Shown here: positions 33,638-45,568 of the stretch, one piece after another
How positions within the stretch are numbered: position 1 is the stretch's first letter
Layout of the letters: each line of letters begins with the position of its first letter
Origin: Anolis sagrei
Taxonomy: Eukaryota; Chordata; Lepidosauria; Squamata; Anolidae
Reading direction: 5' to 3'
NCBI RefSeq assembly: GCF_037176765.1
Contig: NC_090022.1
Location: forward strand, 175,234,117-175,298,116
DNA length: 64,000 bases
Made by a program: the position numbers and the translations under genes
Notes under the pieces: model-generated
Databases searched by the model: none
Told to the model about the DNA's origin: nothing
What the model saw: only the letters and a program-made list of their open reading frames with translations

Positions 33638-34053
33638 ACCAGTCATCTCCCTCTATGGAGATTAAGATCATTGGGGTCCCGGTTCTTGATCCCACCACCT
33701 TCGCAGGTGCGTTTGGTGTGGACGAGGGACAGAGCCTTCTTGGTGGTGGCCTCCCCCCCCACTCTCTCCTGTCAGCCCACTCTCTCCTATCCTTCAGAAA
33801 TTGGCTTTTGAGCAGCAGTCACAGCAGTAACAATTATAAAGGAATCATGTGATTGATAATGGATGGATTTTGAATTATGACTCTGGACTTGTCTTTTTTA
33901 AATGGTCTTTTAAACTACTGATGATGTTTTAATTAATGTTTAAATTTGATTTTATTGTTGTTGTTGGCATCTAATGGTTGCTGGTTGTAAGCTGCCCTGA
34001 CTCCCCCTCTGGGGGTGAGAAGGACAGGATATAAATGTCTGAAATAAATAAAT
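33431..34053 (+). mobile_element. Two consecutive L2-like LINE 3' ends
   Basis: The first ends GGCTTGGCCTCATGTAAGAC, GAGTCCCCTTGGAGAGATGG and (ATT)n at 33595-33635. The second, 33650-34053, starts GGAGATTAAGATCATTGGGG and ends CTCTGGGGGTGAGAAGGAC with an AAAT tail. Confidence 0.8.
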
Positions 34054-34096
34054 CATGCCCCCAGAAGGTAGATATCTAGCTCTTTTTGAAGACATC

Positions 34097-34252
34097 CAGG
34101 CTCCTTCCACACTGTCCCTGTATCCCTGGATCTGATCTTAGATTATCTGCTTATCCCAGATTATCTGGCAGTGCAGACTCATATAATACAGTTCAAAGCA
34201 GATAATCTGGGATCAGATCCTGGGATATAGGGCAATGTAGATCCAGCTCCAG
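34097..34252. mobile_element. Palindromic MITE, GGGCCCTTCC family (diverged)
   Basis: Arms CAGGCTCCTTCCACACTG and ATGTAGATCCAGCTCC. The inner palindrome AGATTATCTGCTTATCCC is paired with its inverse. Older than the other copies. Confidence 0.65.
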
Positions 34253-34519
34253 AGAAAGAAACCCCACCACCTCTCAAGGCAATTGGTTCCATGCCGAGCT
34301 ACTGTCAAGAGGTTACGTCTAACGTTCGGTTGAAAGCTACTGTCTGGTAACTTAAACCTACACTTTCATGATTCTTGAAATGTATTCCGTAAGATTTATA
34401 CCTCATGGTAAGTCTGACCCTTTCAGCCTTAGAAGCTGCATAGTATAGCTGAGAGATTTCTCTTAATTACTGGTAAGGTTGCACATTATAGGACAGTCAT
34501 GTATTTCTGATTCTACTTA

Positions 34520-35593
34520 CTGTATATACTCAAGTATAAGCCTAGTTTTTCAGCCCTTTTTTTAGGCTGAAAAAGTCCCCCTCGGCTTATTCTCGAGTCA
34601 AGGTTATTTATTATTTTGCTCTGTTATATTAATAATAATAATCATCATCATCATCATCATAATTTATTATTTTATTCTATTTATTATTATTACATTTATT
34701 ATTTTACTCTTTTATTATACATTTATTATTTTATTGTATAATTGTTATTGCTACATTCATTATTTTACTCTTTTTATTATTGTTGTTATTACATTTATTA
34801 AGTTACTCTCTTTATAATAATTGGAAGAATACATAAGCACATTTCCATTGAAGAAGGTAAATAATCATTTAATCAGACTTGGACAGTCTTACCTTAAATT
34901 ACCATTTTTGTAAATATTCAAAAATATATAACCTACTGATTTCTCAATTAATGTAATTTAATTGGTATTGGAGCCCCAGGTGGCACAGTGGGTTAAACTC
35001 CTGTGCTGGCAGGACTGAAGACCGACAGGTCGCAGGTTCGAATCCGGGGGGAGGTGGATGAGCTCCCTCTATCAGCTCCAGCTCCCCAAGCGGGGACATG
35101 AGAGAAGCCTCCCAAAACGATGATAATCGGGGGGATGGGATTTGTGATAATTGTGTATTGTTATTTGCGTATTGGTTATTAATGGAACTGTGTAGTTTAA
35201 CTGTTTTGTATATTGATTATTGCTGTTTTTATTGTCTTTGCTGTTTGGAAACCGCTGTGAGTCGCCCTCGGGCTTGAGATACAGCGGTATACAAGAATAG
35301 TAAATAAATAAATAAATAAATAAAATAAAAACATCAAATCATCCAGGCATCCACTGGGCAACGTCCTTGCAGACGGTCAATTCTCTCACACCAGAAGCGA
35401 CTTGCAGTTTCTCATATCGCTCCTGACATGACCAAAAAAAAAAGGGTATCTATTTTTAGTTTGCCATTTACCTGTAGCAGCTACATTTCCCACCCTCGGC
35501 TTATACTCGAGTCAATCCGTTTTCTCAGTTTTTTGTGGAAAAATTAGGTGCCTTGGCTTATATTCAGGTTGGCTTAGACTTGAGTATATACAG
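34520..35593. mobile_element. Mariner-type MITE containing a SINE that contains an L2 tail
   Basis: Termini CTGTATATACTCAAGTATAA and TTGAGTATATACAG, with TA on both outer sides as in Tc1/mariner insertions. A subterminal CTCGGCTTAT(A/T)CTCGAGTC occurs near both ends. A tRNA-derived SINE occupies 34969-35444, and an L2-like tail occupies about 35117-35327 within that SINE. Confidence 0.8.
34969..35444 (+). mobile_element. tRNA-derived SINE interrupted by an L2-like tail
   Basis: GGAGCCCCAGGTGGCACAG start, A box GTGGCACAGTGGG, B box GGTTCGAATCC, end CTCCTGACATGACC plus A-run. The L2-like insert carries GAGTCGCCCTCGGGCTTGAG and (AAAT)n. Confidence 0.88.
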
Positions 35594-35619
35594 TAATTGA
35601 AAATAATAAGTTTCCTTCC

Positions 35620-35665
35620 TTCCTTCCTTCCTTCCTTCCTTCCTTCCTTCCTTCCTTTCTTTTTT
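35620..35665. repeat. (TTCC)n microsatellite
   Basis: About ten CCTT units. Confidence 0.95.
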
Positions 35666-35827
35666 GATCTGCAGAGGATGGGGGACTTCAGCATTCCTAC
35701 AGACAGAGGAAAACCTTCACCAATGTGTAATGATGTGTGAAGGGTGCTCACACAGGGATCCTTTAGAAATGTTATGAATGTACACCTGGAGAAATACTGG
35801 AAGATACAGGTTTTGTTGGCAAACTCA

Positions 35828-35973
35828 TGGCAAGCATCCTCACTACCTCTGAGGATGCTTGCCATAGATGCAGGCGAAACGTCAGGACAAAATGCCTCTA
35901 GACCATGGCCATATAGCCCGAAAAAACCTACAACAACCCAGTGATTCCGGCCATGAAAGCTTTCGACAATACA
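35828..35973 (-). mobile_element. Penelope-like element terminal fragment
   Basis: CTCACTACCTCTGAGGATGC, GGCGAAACGTCAGGACAAAA and GAAAGCTTTCGACAATACAT, the inverse of the PLE terminal block. GGCAAGCATCCTCACTACC just before it forms a small foldback. Confidence 0.85.
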
Positions 35974-36670
35974 TTGAATTCATTTTTAAAAGCTCTGTTT
36001 GGAAACTGTTAGTAAAAGTCACATACACGCTCCATTGTCATTTATACAATTATATTTCAAAAGAATTAACAGTTGGGATTTCTCCTGTGTGTCGAACATG
36101 ACACATTCAGAAATGCATACAACCCATATACCTACATGTCTGTGGTTTAACACAAAAGCCAGTCTGATTTCTCAAAAGAGGAAAGAACAAATTATGTCAT
36201 TTTATGCAAAAAGGGCAGGTTGATGACAAAAAAAGAGTGAGATAATTTCCATATTCTCAGAGAAAGAAGAAAAATACCCCAGTTATAAGCAGACTGTGGT
36301 GTGGCTTCCTCGCAATATAAATGCTGGTTTGTTTTTGCGGATTCCTCACTATTTGTCCATCCGCTGACCTCATCTGATCTGAAAAGCTCTGGGCGGTAAG
36401 TTGATTTGGTTTTCAAAATATTTGGGCTTGAATTTGATAAAACTCTTCTTTGGTTTAGGAAGAAGACATGACAAGACAGGATAAGTAAAAAATGTTGATT
36501 ATTGTTCAAAATTTGGGTCAATTATTATGCTGTCAACCAGTGAGATCAAGTTTGATTTGTTGCCATCACTCTCCCACATTTAAAAGGGAGCAAGACTACA
36601 TTTTGTTCTTTGCTCCTCAGTGTTAATCCATAGTTACCTGCTAGTTAAACTGGCTGTATTTTATTAGGAG
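35974..36670. other. No gene recognised
   Basis: About 700 bp of unique-looking sequence. No exon was identified. Confidence 0.4.
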
Positions 36671-36683
36671 CAATGTCTGAGAA

Positions 36684-36832
36684 CCTCGGAGGTAGAGACC
36701 TCACTACCTCTGAGGATGCTTGCCATAGATGCAGGCGAAACGTCAGGAGAGAATGCCTCTAGACCATGGCCATACAGCCCGAAAAAACCTACAACAACCC
36801 AGTGATTCCGGCCATGAAAGCCTTCAACAATA
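36684..36832 (-). mobile_element. Penelope-like element terminal fragment with target duplication
   Basis: Inverse of the PLE terminal block, flanked by CAATGTCTGAGAA on both sides (36671-36683 and 36833-36845). The left 25 bp form a short inverted copy of AGGTAGTGAGG. Confidence 0.88.
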
Positions 36833-37389
36833 CAATGTCTGAGAATATTCTTCAAACGCACATCATTTAACCTAATTCACTGTAGTTACTTTTAATAAAC
36901 ATTGTTTGACAAATGACTTGTTTTGTCTGCAAAACAAAGTTCAGATAGCTGTCCTCTCCAGAGGCACACATTACAGATTAATCTGTTTATGTTGATATGT
37001 GAGCAAGTTTTTTATATATACTTGTACTGGTCCATAGTGCCCAAATTGGAGTAGTGTAAATATGAATACATCCCATTAACCAATTTTCCTATTATCAGAT
37101 GTTTACTATTACGATATTGGCATTTTTAGCTCATTGAAACCTCCTTTGTTTTTAACCTAAACTAGCCATCCCCTGCCACGTGTTGCTGTGGTCCAGTCTG
37201 GTGATCTGGAAAATAAAGTAATGAGAAAGTGATGGTTTCCAATATATGTAATTTTGTATGCTTGTGGGTAAACAGTGTTTCTTGCTGTTTCTTTGTCAGT
37301 CTTGATGTGGAGATTGTCTGGTTTGCCTACTCTGAAACATGCAACGTATAATTGTCCTTTTTGGGGTGTCCCTTTTAAATGTGTGAATC

Positions 37390-37390
37390 A

Positions 37391-37433
<43 letters not shown>
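37390..37433. repeat. (CTAT)n microsatellite in the Helitron
   Basis: About eleven ATCT units. The homologous position in the copy at 40686 has the same array (40938-40980). Confidence 0.95.
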
Positions 37434-37772
37434 ACCTATGGCTGGATGGCTCTTTGTCAGGAGGGCTTTGATTATGTTTTCTTGCCCTGGTGAACGGAGC
37501 TGGACTGGATAACCTTAAGTGTTCTCTGTTGGTTATGGGGGTCCTGTGTGGGACATTTGGACCAATTCTGTCATTGGTGGTGTTCAGCATGCTCTTTGAT
37601 TGTAGGTGAACTATAAATCCTAGCAACTACAATTCTCAAATGTCAAGGTCTATTTTCCCCAAACTCCACCAGTGTTCACATTTGGCCATATTGAGTATTC
37701 GTGCCAAGTTTGGCTCAGAACCATCATTCTTTGAGTATACAGTGCTCTCTGGATGTAAGTGAACTGACTGTC

Positions 37773-40190
37773 GTGGTTTGTAATTGTTTATTATTCATTT
37801 ATCAAACAAAATGTATAAGCATACATTCTTCCTTCTTTTTACAACATCTTAGATAGAAGAGTATGTCCTATTATATACAATCTAACAGTAAAAATAATCA
37901 GATACGTCTTTAAGCATATTTCTTATCATTCCATTACAACTTATACTATGTATATCTCTACCACACACCTTTTATCTACTTATACATGTTTTATTTCTTT
38001 ATAATTAGTATTATACCATTTCCCCCTTCTTCCCTTTACCCTTAGTTTGTGCCCCTTCACCAGGACCAACCTACTCATGTTATTTCACAATTCCAAAATG
38101 TCATTGTTTCTGTTGCTGGCTTATACCCCTTTCCCTCATTAAAAATATACTCAATAAATTTTCCCCATATTTTCCAGAAATCTGTTTGTTTCCATATTCC
38201 CCTTTTAATTTTAATATTGCAGGTTAGCTTATCATTAATAGCTATATTCCAAATTTCCCTATACCATTCTTCTAATTGAATTTCTTTTTTTTTCTTTCCA
38301 GTATTTTGCTATTAGCAATGTAGCTGCTATTATCAAATTAGAAACCAATTCTTTCTCCTCTTGTGATGGAATTGTATTGTCATGTATAAGTAATAAAGCT
38401 AATTTTGGTATAGTCTTAATCTCTATTTTTATTATTGCTCTTATTTCTTTGAATATGCTTTCCCAAAAATGTTGTATAATTTTACATGACCATCACATAT
38501 GAAGGTACGTCCCTATTTCCTGACAACCTCTCCAACACTGATTTGAGTATTTTTATCAATCTGATTTAATCTAATGGGAGTTAGATACCACCTCCATATC
38601 GTTTTATAGTAATTTTCCTTGATTCTTACAGACATATTTTTAGTAATCTCATACTCCATATCTTTACCCATTCCTGATTCACTTTTCCCCCAAGTCTGTT
38701 TCCCATACTTCCTTCAAATAATCTTGTTCCTTGTATTGTCGAAGGCTTTCATGGCTGGAATCACTAGGTTCTTGTGGGTTTTTTCGGGCTATAGAGCCAT
38801 GTTCTAGAGGCATTTCTCCTGACGTTTCGCCTGCATCTATGGCAAGCATCCTCAGAGGTAGTGAGGTCTGTTGGAATTAGGACAATGGGTTTATATATCT
38901 GTGGAATGGCTGGGGTGGGGCAAGGAGCTCTTCCCTGCTGCAGTGAGGTGTGAATGTTTAGCTGATCACCTTCATTAGCATTTGAAGGCCCACCTGAGCC
39001 TGGGAAAATCTGTTGCTGGGGGGTGTTAATCTGTGCCTGGTTTTTTCCTCTCTGTTGTTTAGCTGTTATAATATAATATAATAATATAATATAATATAAT
39101 ATTATAATAATATTATAATATAATAGCTGTTATAATTTTATAATCTTGTTCCTGTTCATTCTTTAATAATAGTTGATAGATATCACTTACTGTACCTTTT
39201 AATGTTATATTCTCTTCTTTAGTCTCCCTTTGAGTTATCATCTTTTCTATTTTTGTATATTCCCTACCCCCATTATACTTTTTCCTTATATCACTTGACC
39301 ATTTACCCAATTGTAGATACTTGTACCAATCTAAGTCTCTTAATTCCTCTTTTATCCTTTCCATATTTACCATCTTCAAGTCCCAGTCTTTTACTTTCAT
39401 TAGACCTCTTCCATTAAATTCTGCTTCAAGTTCCTTTCTCAAATTTGCTGGAAAGTTTTCTGTCATTAGAACTGGCATAATAGGAGAAATACCTGGCATT
39501 AGGTTTTTTTATATATTTTACCCAAATCTCCAAAATATTTTTTAAAAGGGGTTGTTTACATTTTTATACCATTTCCTTTTACCCTTTCCTGTTACCCTTA
39601 TAAAAAATATACATTCTAATTTCATTTCTAATTTTTTATCATCTTCTTCCAGCCACTCCAAGTTCTTTTGTTTTGCTAAACTTTCTACAATATATCTTAT
39701 TTGATTTGAATGATAATATAACTTGAGGTTTGGTAGTCCAAGACCTCCCTCTTTCTGAGATTTATACCATAAGCTTTTATTTATTCTTGCTTTTTTGTTC
39801 CCATTACAATACGAATTTAACATGTTTTGCCATTTTTTAATTTCTACAGGTAGCATTCTGAATAAAAAATTTAGTTTGGGTAATATCTTCATTTTAACTA
39901 ATGCTATCCTACCAAACCATGATAATTTGAGTTTGTTGTATTCCATTAATTTCTTATCAATTTCCTTTCTTAATTTGGTTAAATTGTTTATTTCTATTTT
40001 TTTTATTTCTTTAGTTAAATTTATCCCTAAATATTTAATCGTTTCTTTTATTTTTATTTTTATTTTCCCCTCCTGTTTTATATTTTTTATCTCTTCTTCA
40101 CTATAATTAAATATCATCATTTCTGATTTGTTCCAATTAATTTGTAAACCTGTTATTAATCCGAATTCTGTTAAATAAGAGTGAACAGAA
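37773..40190 (-). mobile_element. 5'-truncated L1-type LINE with a nested Penelope-like element
   Basis: The minus frame includes FGLITGLQINWNKSEMMIFN, TIKYLGINLTKEIKKIEINN, KLKLSWFGRIALVKMKILPK and KEGGLGLPNLKLYYHSNQIR, the reverse-transcriptase thumb region of L1 ORF2. A 13-bp target duplication TGAACTGACTGTC lies at 37760-37772 and 40191-40203. The element is interrupted at 38732-39139. Confidence 0.9.
38732..39139. mobile_element. Penelope-like element inside the L1
   Basis: Starts TGTATTGTCGAAGGCTTTC and runs through the PLE terminal block and the CCTGCTGCAGTGAGGTGTG region, ending in a (TAATA)n expansion at 39069-39128. ATAATCTTGTTCCT flanks it on both sides (38718-38731 and 39140-39153). 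Confidence 0.88.
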
Positions 40191-40394
40191 TGAACTGACT
40201 GTCCATGACTGTTGGTCATGGGAGTTCTGTGTGCCAAGTTTGGTTCAATTCCATCGTTGGTGGAGTTCAGAATTCTCTTTGATTGTAGGTTAACTATAAA
40301 TCCCAGCAACTACAACTCCAAAATGACAAAATCAATTTCCCCAACCCCACCAGTATTCAAATTGGGGCATATCAGGTATTTGTGCAAAGTTTGG

Positions 40395-40684
40395 TCCAGT
40401 GAATGAAAATACATCCTGCATATCGGATATTTACATTCCCATTCATAACAGTAGTAAAATTACAGTTATGAAGTGGCAACAAAAATAATTCTATGGTTGT
40501 GGGTCACCACAATATGGGGAACTGTATTAAGGGGTCGCTGCATTAGGAAGGTTGAGAAACACTCTAATATCAGTTTTATTTGTAGGCTATTTTGCCTCAA
40601 TTCCTTGTATTATTTCCTTTATGTCAGAAATTAAGCATTTCAAGACAAATTATTCACCCAGCCACCTCCTCTCTTATATTAAGA
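40395..40684. other. No gene recognised
   Basis: GGTTGTGGGTCACCACAATA...GGTCGCTGCATTAGGAAGG...TTGAGAAACACT looks like the right half of an old hAT element, but the boundaries are unclear. Confidence 0.35.
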
Positions 40685-40685
40685 A

Positions 40686-40937
40686 CTAGCTGTCCCCTGC
40701 CATGCATTGCTGTGGCCCAGTCTGGTGATCTGGAAAATAAAGTAATGAGAAAGGGTTGGTTTCTAATATATGTAATGTCTTTATGCTTGTGGGTAAACAG
40801 TATTTATTGCTGTTTCTTTATCAGTGTTGATGTGGAGAGTGTCTGGTTTGCCCACCCTGGAACATGCAACATATCATTGTCCTTCTTTAAGGGTCCCTTT
40901 CAAATCTATGATATTATATCTCTCTGTGTGTGAATCA

Positions 40938-40980
<43 letters not shown>

Positions 40981-41545
40981 ATTTATGGCTGGATGGCTCT
41001 TTGTCAGGAGGATTTTGATTACGTTTTCTTGCCCTGATGAAGGGGGCTCTGTGTGGGAAGTTTGCCCCAATTCTGTCATTGGTGTAGTTCAGAATGCTCC
41101 TTGATTGTAGGTGAACTATAAATCCCAGTGACTACAACTCCCAAATGTCAAGGTCTATTTCCTCCAAACTCCATCTGTGTTTATATTTGGGCATATTGGG
41201 TATTCGTGCCAAGTTTGGTCCATATCCATCATTGTTTGAGTCCCCAGTGCTGTCTAGATGTAGGTGAACTACAACTCCAAAACCCAAGGTCAATGCCCAC
41301 CAAACCCTTCTAGTGTTTTCTGTTAGTCAGGGGAGTCCTGTGTGCCAAGTTTGGATAAATTCCATCATTGGTGGAGTTCAGAATGCTCTTTGATTATAGG
41401 TGAACCATAAATCCCAGTAACTACAACTTCCAAATGACAAAATCAGAATTTTTTGAGTGATGGTCACTCCTTGTGTAGTGAGACATTTTGTTGTCAAATT
41501 TGGTGTGATTTCATTTATTGGTTCTTTTGTTTTTAAGGTACTCAT
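40686..41545 (-). mobile_element. Helitron, minus strand, 5' end lost
   Basis: The inverse 3' end CTAGCTGTCCCCTGCC and hairpin are at the left. Internal (ATCT)n and modules with AACTACAACTCCCAAATG follow. It stops at ATTTGGTGTGATTTC without the TC terminus. Confidence 0.8.
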
Positions 41546-41560
41546 TATACACAGAGCATT

Positions 41561-41620
<60 letters not shown>
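41561..41620. repeat. (GATA)n microsatellite
   Basis: About fifteen uninterrupted TAGA units. Confidence 0.97.
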
Positions 41621-42212
41621 AGGGAATGGAAAGTCTTTGGCTGATCATCCTTAACAGAAGGCCATCTATTAGAACAGGAATGGGCAAAGTGTGGTCCTTG
41701 AAATGATGAAGGACGTCAATTCTCAGAAGTCCTCATCACTGGTAGTCAAATAATGCTTGGAGAGCCATCTCTATATTAGAGATGAGAATACACAGGCCTA
41801 CGTCCAACTGTTAGTTCTGAAAAGGACACACCAACTAACCCAACTTGAATTTTGCATAAGCATTGATTTTGGAAATAATTGAATCATTGGGTCTACTTGG
41901 ACCAAGATTCAAAATAGCATTTAGGCCAGTTTCATTTTATGATAGAACTCTAATTTCTATTATAATGAGGTCTTCATGAAGTGTAATATCCCAGTGCTGT
42001 TGAAGCATATCACTTTAGAAAGCCCTTTGGAGTCAGTTGGCTCTAGAGTTGCATCCTTGACACTAGGAATGGTGTTTATTAAGACTCACAAATGGATCCA
42101 TAACCAACACCTCAATGGATATGGTAGATTGAGAAACCTTGACACATGGAGAAAACCATGCTCTGTCTTAAATCCTATTGCTAATCCAAACTGGAATAGA
42201 CCTACTGAATCA
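41621..42212. other. No gene recognised
   Basis: Unique-looking sequence. CAGGAATGGGCAAAGTGTGG at 41675 hints at an old hAT terminus. Confidence 0.4.
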
Positions 42213-42213
42213 G

Positions 42214-42482
42214 GTTTTTTTTGTCGTGTCAGGAGCGACTTGAGAAACTGCAAGTCACTTCTGGTGTGAGAGAATTGGCCGTCTGCAAAGACGTTGCCCA
42301 AGGGACGCCTGGATGTTTTGATGTTTTTACCATCCTTGTGGGAGGCTTCTCTCATGTCCCCGCATGAGGAGCTGGAGCTGATAGAGGGAGCTCATCCACG
42401 CTCTCCCCGGATTCAAACCTGCAACATGTCGATCTTCAGTCGTGCTGGCACAAGGGTTTAACCCACTGCGCCACTGGGGACT
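42214..42482 (-). mobile_element. tRNA-derived SINE, minus strand
   Basis: Left end TTGTCGTGTCAGGAGCGAC, right end GCGCCACTGGGGACTCC. B and A boxes are recognisable on the minus strand. Confidence 0.87.
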
Positions 42483-43110
42483 CCTGCATCAATGGGATTT
42501 ACTTATTCCACAGTTGACCAGATTGATGTCCTTTAATTGCGACTAGCAATCTAATTTAAGACCCTGTTATTTAACATTAATTAGTTTGGAAACAATACCA
42601 TGCTTTGGATCCAAAGAAATAGTCATAAATATATGTTTCTGAAGGAGAAAGTAAATCCGTTCTATGCAACTTTTGAATGGAGAGTTGAAAAATGAATGGC
42701 ATGTAAAGTTAGGTAAATTTTACTGATTTGTATTAAGTGGTCTTGGGAGCAACTTGGGAGAATTGGAAGCATCAGTCTCTCGGCCCACCAAAATTGCCCC
42801 AAGAGGGGAAATTTTAGCATGGCGGAAGCGGTTTAATGCTCGCTGTGACGTATAGGAAAGTACTTGCTACTTGACGTGCAGGAAAGTACTTGTAACTAAC
42901 GTCAGCAATTCAAAACCCATTGCGGCCCAGCAATTTTCCCCTCATTTCTATGAAAGATGAGCAGGCCCCTAACTTGCGAAAGCACTCTGATGTAAAAACA
43001 ACACCAAAATGTCACCAAAACATAGTTGGGGGAGATCAGGAATGGGTATCTAGAGATAAGACAAGGCTAGGGGTGTGGGTGGGGGAAAGGGGAAAATTGA
43101 AATATCAGTG
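42483..43110. other. No gene recognised; CG-containing unassigned segment
   Basis: 42771-42950 differs from its surroundings, with direct repeats of GGAAAGTACTTG and several CG dinucleotides. No protein or repeat family was recognised. Confidence 0.4.
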
Positions 43111-43156
43111 TCTGATTGGGGGGGGGGGGGGGGGGAGTTGGATAGACACGTGTTCC

Positions 43157-43444
43157 CCAGTCTGGCCCAGTCTGTGTATATGTGCTTTGTGTATATATAT
43201 GTGTGTGTATGTGTGTATATGTGTGTTTGCGTGTGTGTGTGGTTTTGTGCATGCGTTGTAATGTATTTTTTTTAATTTTTTTGGCTTTTAAAGTCTCTTC
43301 TGCTGTGTTTTTCAGTGTTTTTATGAGTGATGGTCACTCGTTGGCCTCATACGTGTATTGTGTCCAAATTTGGTGTCAATTCATCCAGTGGTTTTTGAGT
43401 TATGTTAATCCTACAAACGAACATTACATTTTTATTTATATAGA
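43157..43444 (-). mobile_element. Short Helitron, minus strand, hairpin end lost
   Basis: Its right end is the inverse of TCTATATAAATAAAAATG. The interior has the (GT)n/(AC)n core and GGTTTTTGAGTTATG. It stops at GGCCCAGTCTGTG without the hairpin and CTAG. Confidence 0.8.
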
Positions 43445-43954
43445 TACATACATCACCAATAGCATGTTACTTATGGTAGCACACACACAATGATGCACTG
43501 CTACTTGCAAAGAAGTAGCAGTGACTGATAATATCATTACTATTATCTGTGTAATTAGTAACTTTCACTCTTTTATTCATTTTTCATTGACTGAGCCCTG
43601 GAGAACATTCCAAAGGTTAGGCCATGCTCTTCCCTTTGTCAAAAAACTTAAATGTAGCAGAAAAAAAATATTTTACAGTGCAGCAAAAGATAACTTAAGG
43701 GTATTTACTGTCAAGAGGAGAGCTTTGCAAAAAGTTACAGAACATAAGGTGGGGAAGCAAAGTGGGGAATACGTTTATGTATGTATATTGTAGACTAACT
43801 AAACTAGGTTTGCCCATGGATTTGCATGCACATTTTACTTTCAAATGTATTGTGATTGCTGCGTGAAACACAAAAATCTGCCTCATTGGAAGCAGGTAGC
43901 AAAGTCTGATGTGCAATACTCCTCCAGTCATAGCCTTTATTCCTTAATGTTTCT
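43445..43954. other. No gene recognised
   Basis: A plus frame at 43521-43793 (90 codons) has no recognisable domain or splice context. Confidence 0.4.
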
Positions 43955-44323
43955 GGGCCCTTCCATACAACCATATAACCCAGAAACCCAAGGCAAAAAT
44001 CCCACAATATCTGCTTTGAATTGGAATATGGTAGTATGGACCCAGATGACCTGGATCATGTTTTTAGTGATGAGACGCTAGTGAATGGTTATCATAGTAA
44101 TTGTGTATTAATTGTGTATTAGATTAGGTTATTAACTGTTTTATACTGGTGTTTGAATTCTGCTGTGTTCTGTGTTTGTGAACCGCTGTGAGTCGCCTTC
44201 AGGCTGAGAACAGCGGTATAGAAGCAAAGTAAGTAAATAAATAATAAATAACCCAGTTCAAAGTAGATATTGTGGGATTTTCTGCCTTGATATTCTGGGT
44301 TATATGGCTGTGTGGAAGGGGCC
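43955..44323. mobile_element. Palindromic MITE split by an L2-like tail
   Basis: Arms GGGCCCTTCCATACAACC and GGCTGTGTGGAAGGGGCC. About 44045-44250 is an inserted L2-like 3' end (GTGAGTCGCCTTCAGGCTG, AAAT tail), flanked by ACCCAG on both sides. Confidence 0.8.
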
Positions 44324-44688
44324 TCATATATAGCTCTTGCTCTCTAAAACAGTGATTCTCAAGCATGGTCCTCGATGTTTTGGACTTCAGCTCCCCAAAC
44401 CCTGAGGCCTCTCAAGGATATGGAGTGATAAAGGCTAGAAACCACAGTTCTATGAAGCAGATGGTCTCTTTCTATCTCTATTGCTCCAGAGCAAACTCTG
44501 GACTCCCAGATCATCAGACAGATTGCATCCAAACAGTTGTCACTTTACAGCACCAGATCTTTCCAACCTCTTGATGCAGCAGAAGGTAGGGAAACAGAAA
44601 TTCCTCATTTTGTGTCCATTCTGTGCAATTATTTTCTCTCTGATATTTCAGGAATCTAGAAGTGCCATGTGGAGATATGTGGCTGGAG

Positions 44689-44728
<40 letters not shown>

Positions 44729-44800
44729 TGGAGAGGAAGTGCTTTAAATTTAAATTAGGCAAAATGGGATTCTGCACCCTTTCACGTGTTATTTGACAGT
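44324..44800. other. No gene recognised; (GA)n run
   Basis: An old hAT-like start AACAGTGATTCTCAAGCATG is at 44349. A (GA)n stretch lies at 44689-44728. Confidence 0.45.
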
Positions 44801-45440
44801 AATTTATTTATTTATTTGGGGTGTTTCTACCCCGCCCTTCTCAACCCCCTAGGGGGGACTCAGGGCGGCTTACAAAAGGCACAATTCGATGCCCAACAAT
44901 TCACAAAACACAATGTACAAATTACAATAAAACGTCAACAGTTATGATTAATTAAAACAATCAAAAACACTACAATAGCAGCAGTAAAATCATCTTGTGG
45001 TCAAAGTTCGCCAATTCATAAATCCGTGATCCATCTCGCATTGTCATTGTCCTTTCCTACTCTGGTCGTCATTGTCTTATTGTCCATCTGCCAGCTTACC
45101 CGAAGGCCTGGTTCCACATCCAGGTTTTTAACTTCTGTCTGAAAGAGAGGAGGGATGTTGATGACCTAATTTCCCCGGGGAGTGCATTCCACAGGCGAGG
45201 GGCCACCACCAAGAAGGCCCTGTCCCTCATCCCCACCAACCTCACTTGTGATACAGGTGGGGCTGAGAGCAGGGCCTCCCCAGAAGATCTTAAGCTCCGA
45301 GGTCGGATGTAGAAGGAGATACGTTCGGACAGGTACACTGAGCCAGAGCCGTAAAGGGTTTTGTAGGTCAAAACCAGCACTTTGACTTGTGCTTGGAACT
45401 GGATCGGCAGCCAGTGGAGCTGACATAGCAGTAACACTAC
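44801..45440 (-). mobile_element. L2-like LINE, minus strand
   Basis: The minus frame reads QLHWLPIQFQAQVKVLVLTY, SGSVYLSERISFYIRPRSLR and [20 protein letters not shown]. The tail is (TTTA)n at 44801-44817, with CCTAGGGGGGACTCAGG. Confidence 0.87.
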
Positions 45441-45568
45441 CAATCATAGCTAAGATCATATTAGATATGGCAAGGTTATAATGCTGATAGTCTGCTTATC
45501 TAGGAGGCCCAAAAAGGCAATAACTGCCTGGAAATATGCCCTGTGTTATTAAGTAAAAGTGTCCTCTT

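Larger units (their letters stand above)
37163..40394 (-). mobile_element. Helitron (minus strand) split by an L1
   Basis: Begins with the inverse 3' end CTAGCCATCCCCTGCCACG with its hairpin. The inner modules run to about 37760 and resume at 40191 (GGTTCAATTCCATCGTTGG). The 5' TC end is lost. Confidence 0.75.

Noticed and set aside
39542-40309. 255-codon minus frame as a host gene
   Set aside because: It is L1 ORF2 thumb sequence inside an element with a 13-bp target duplication. Its first ~40 codons come from the surrounding Helitron.
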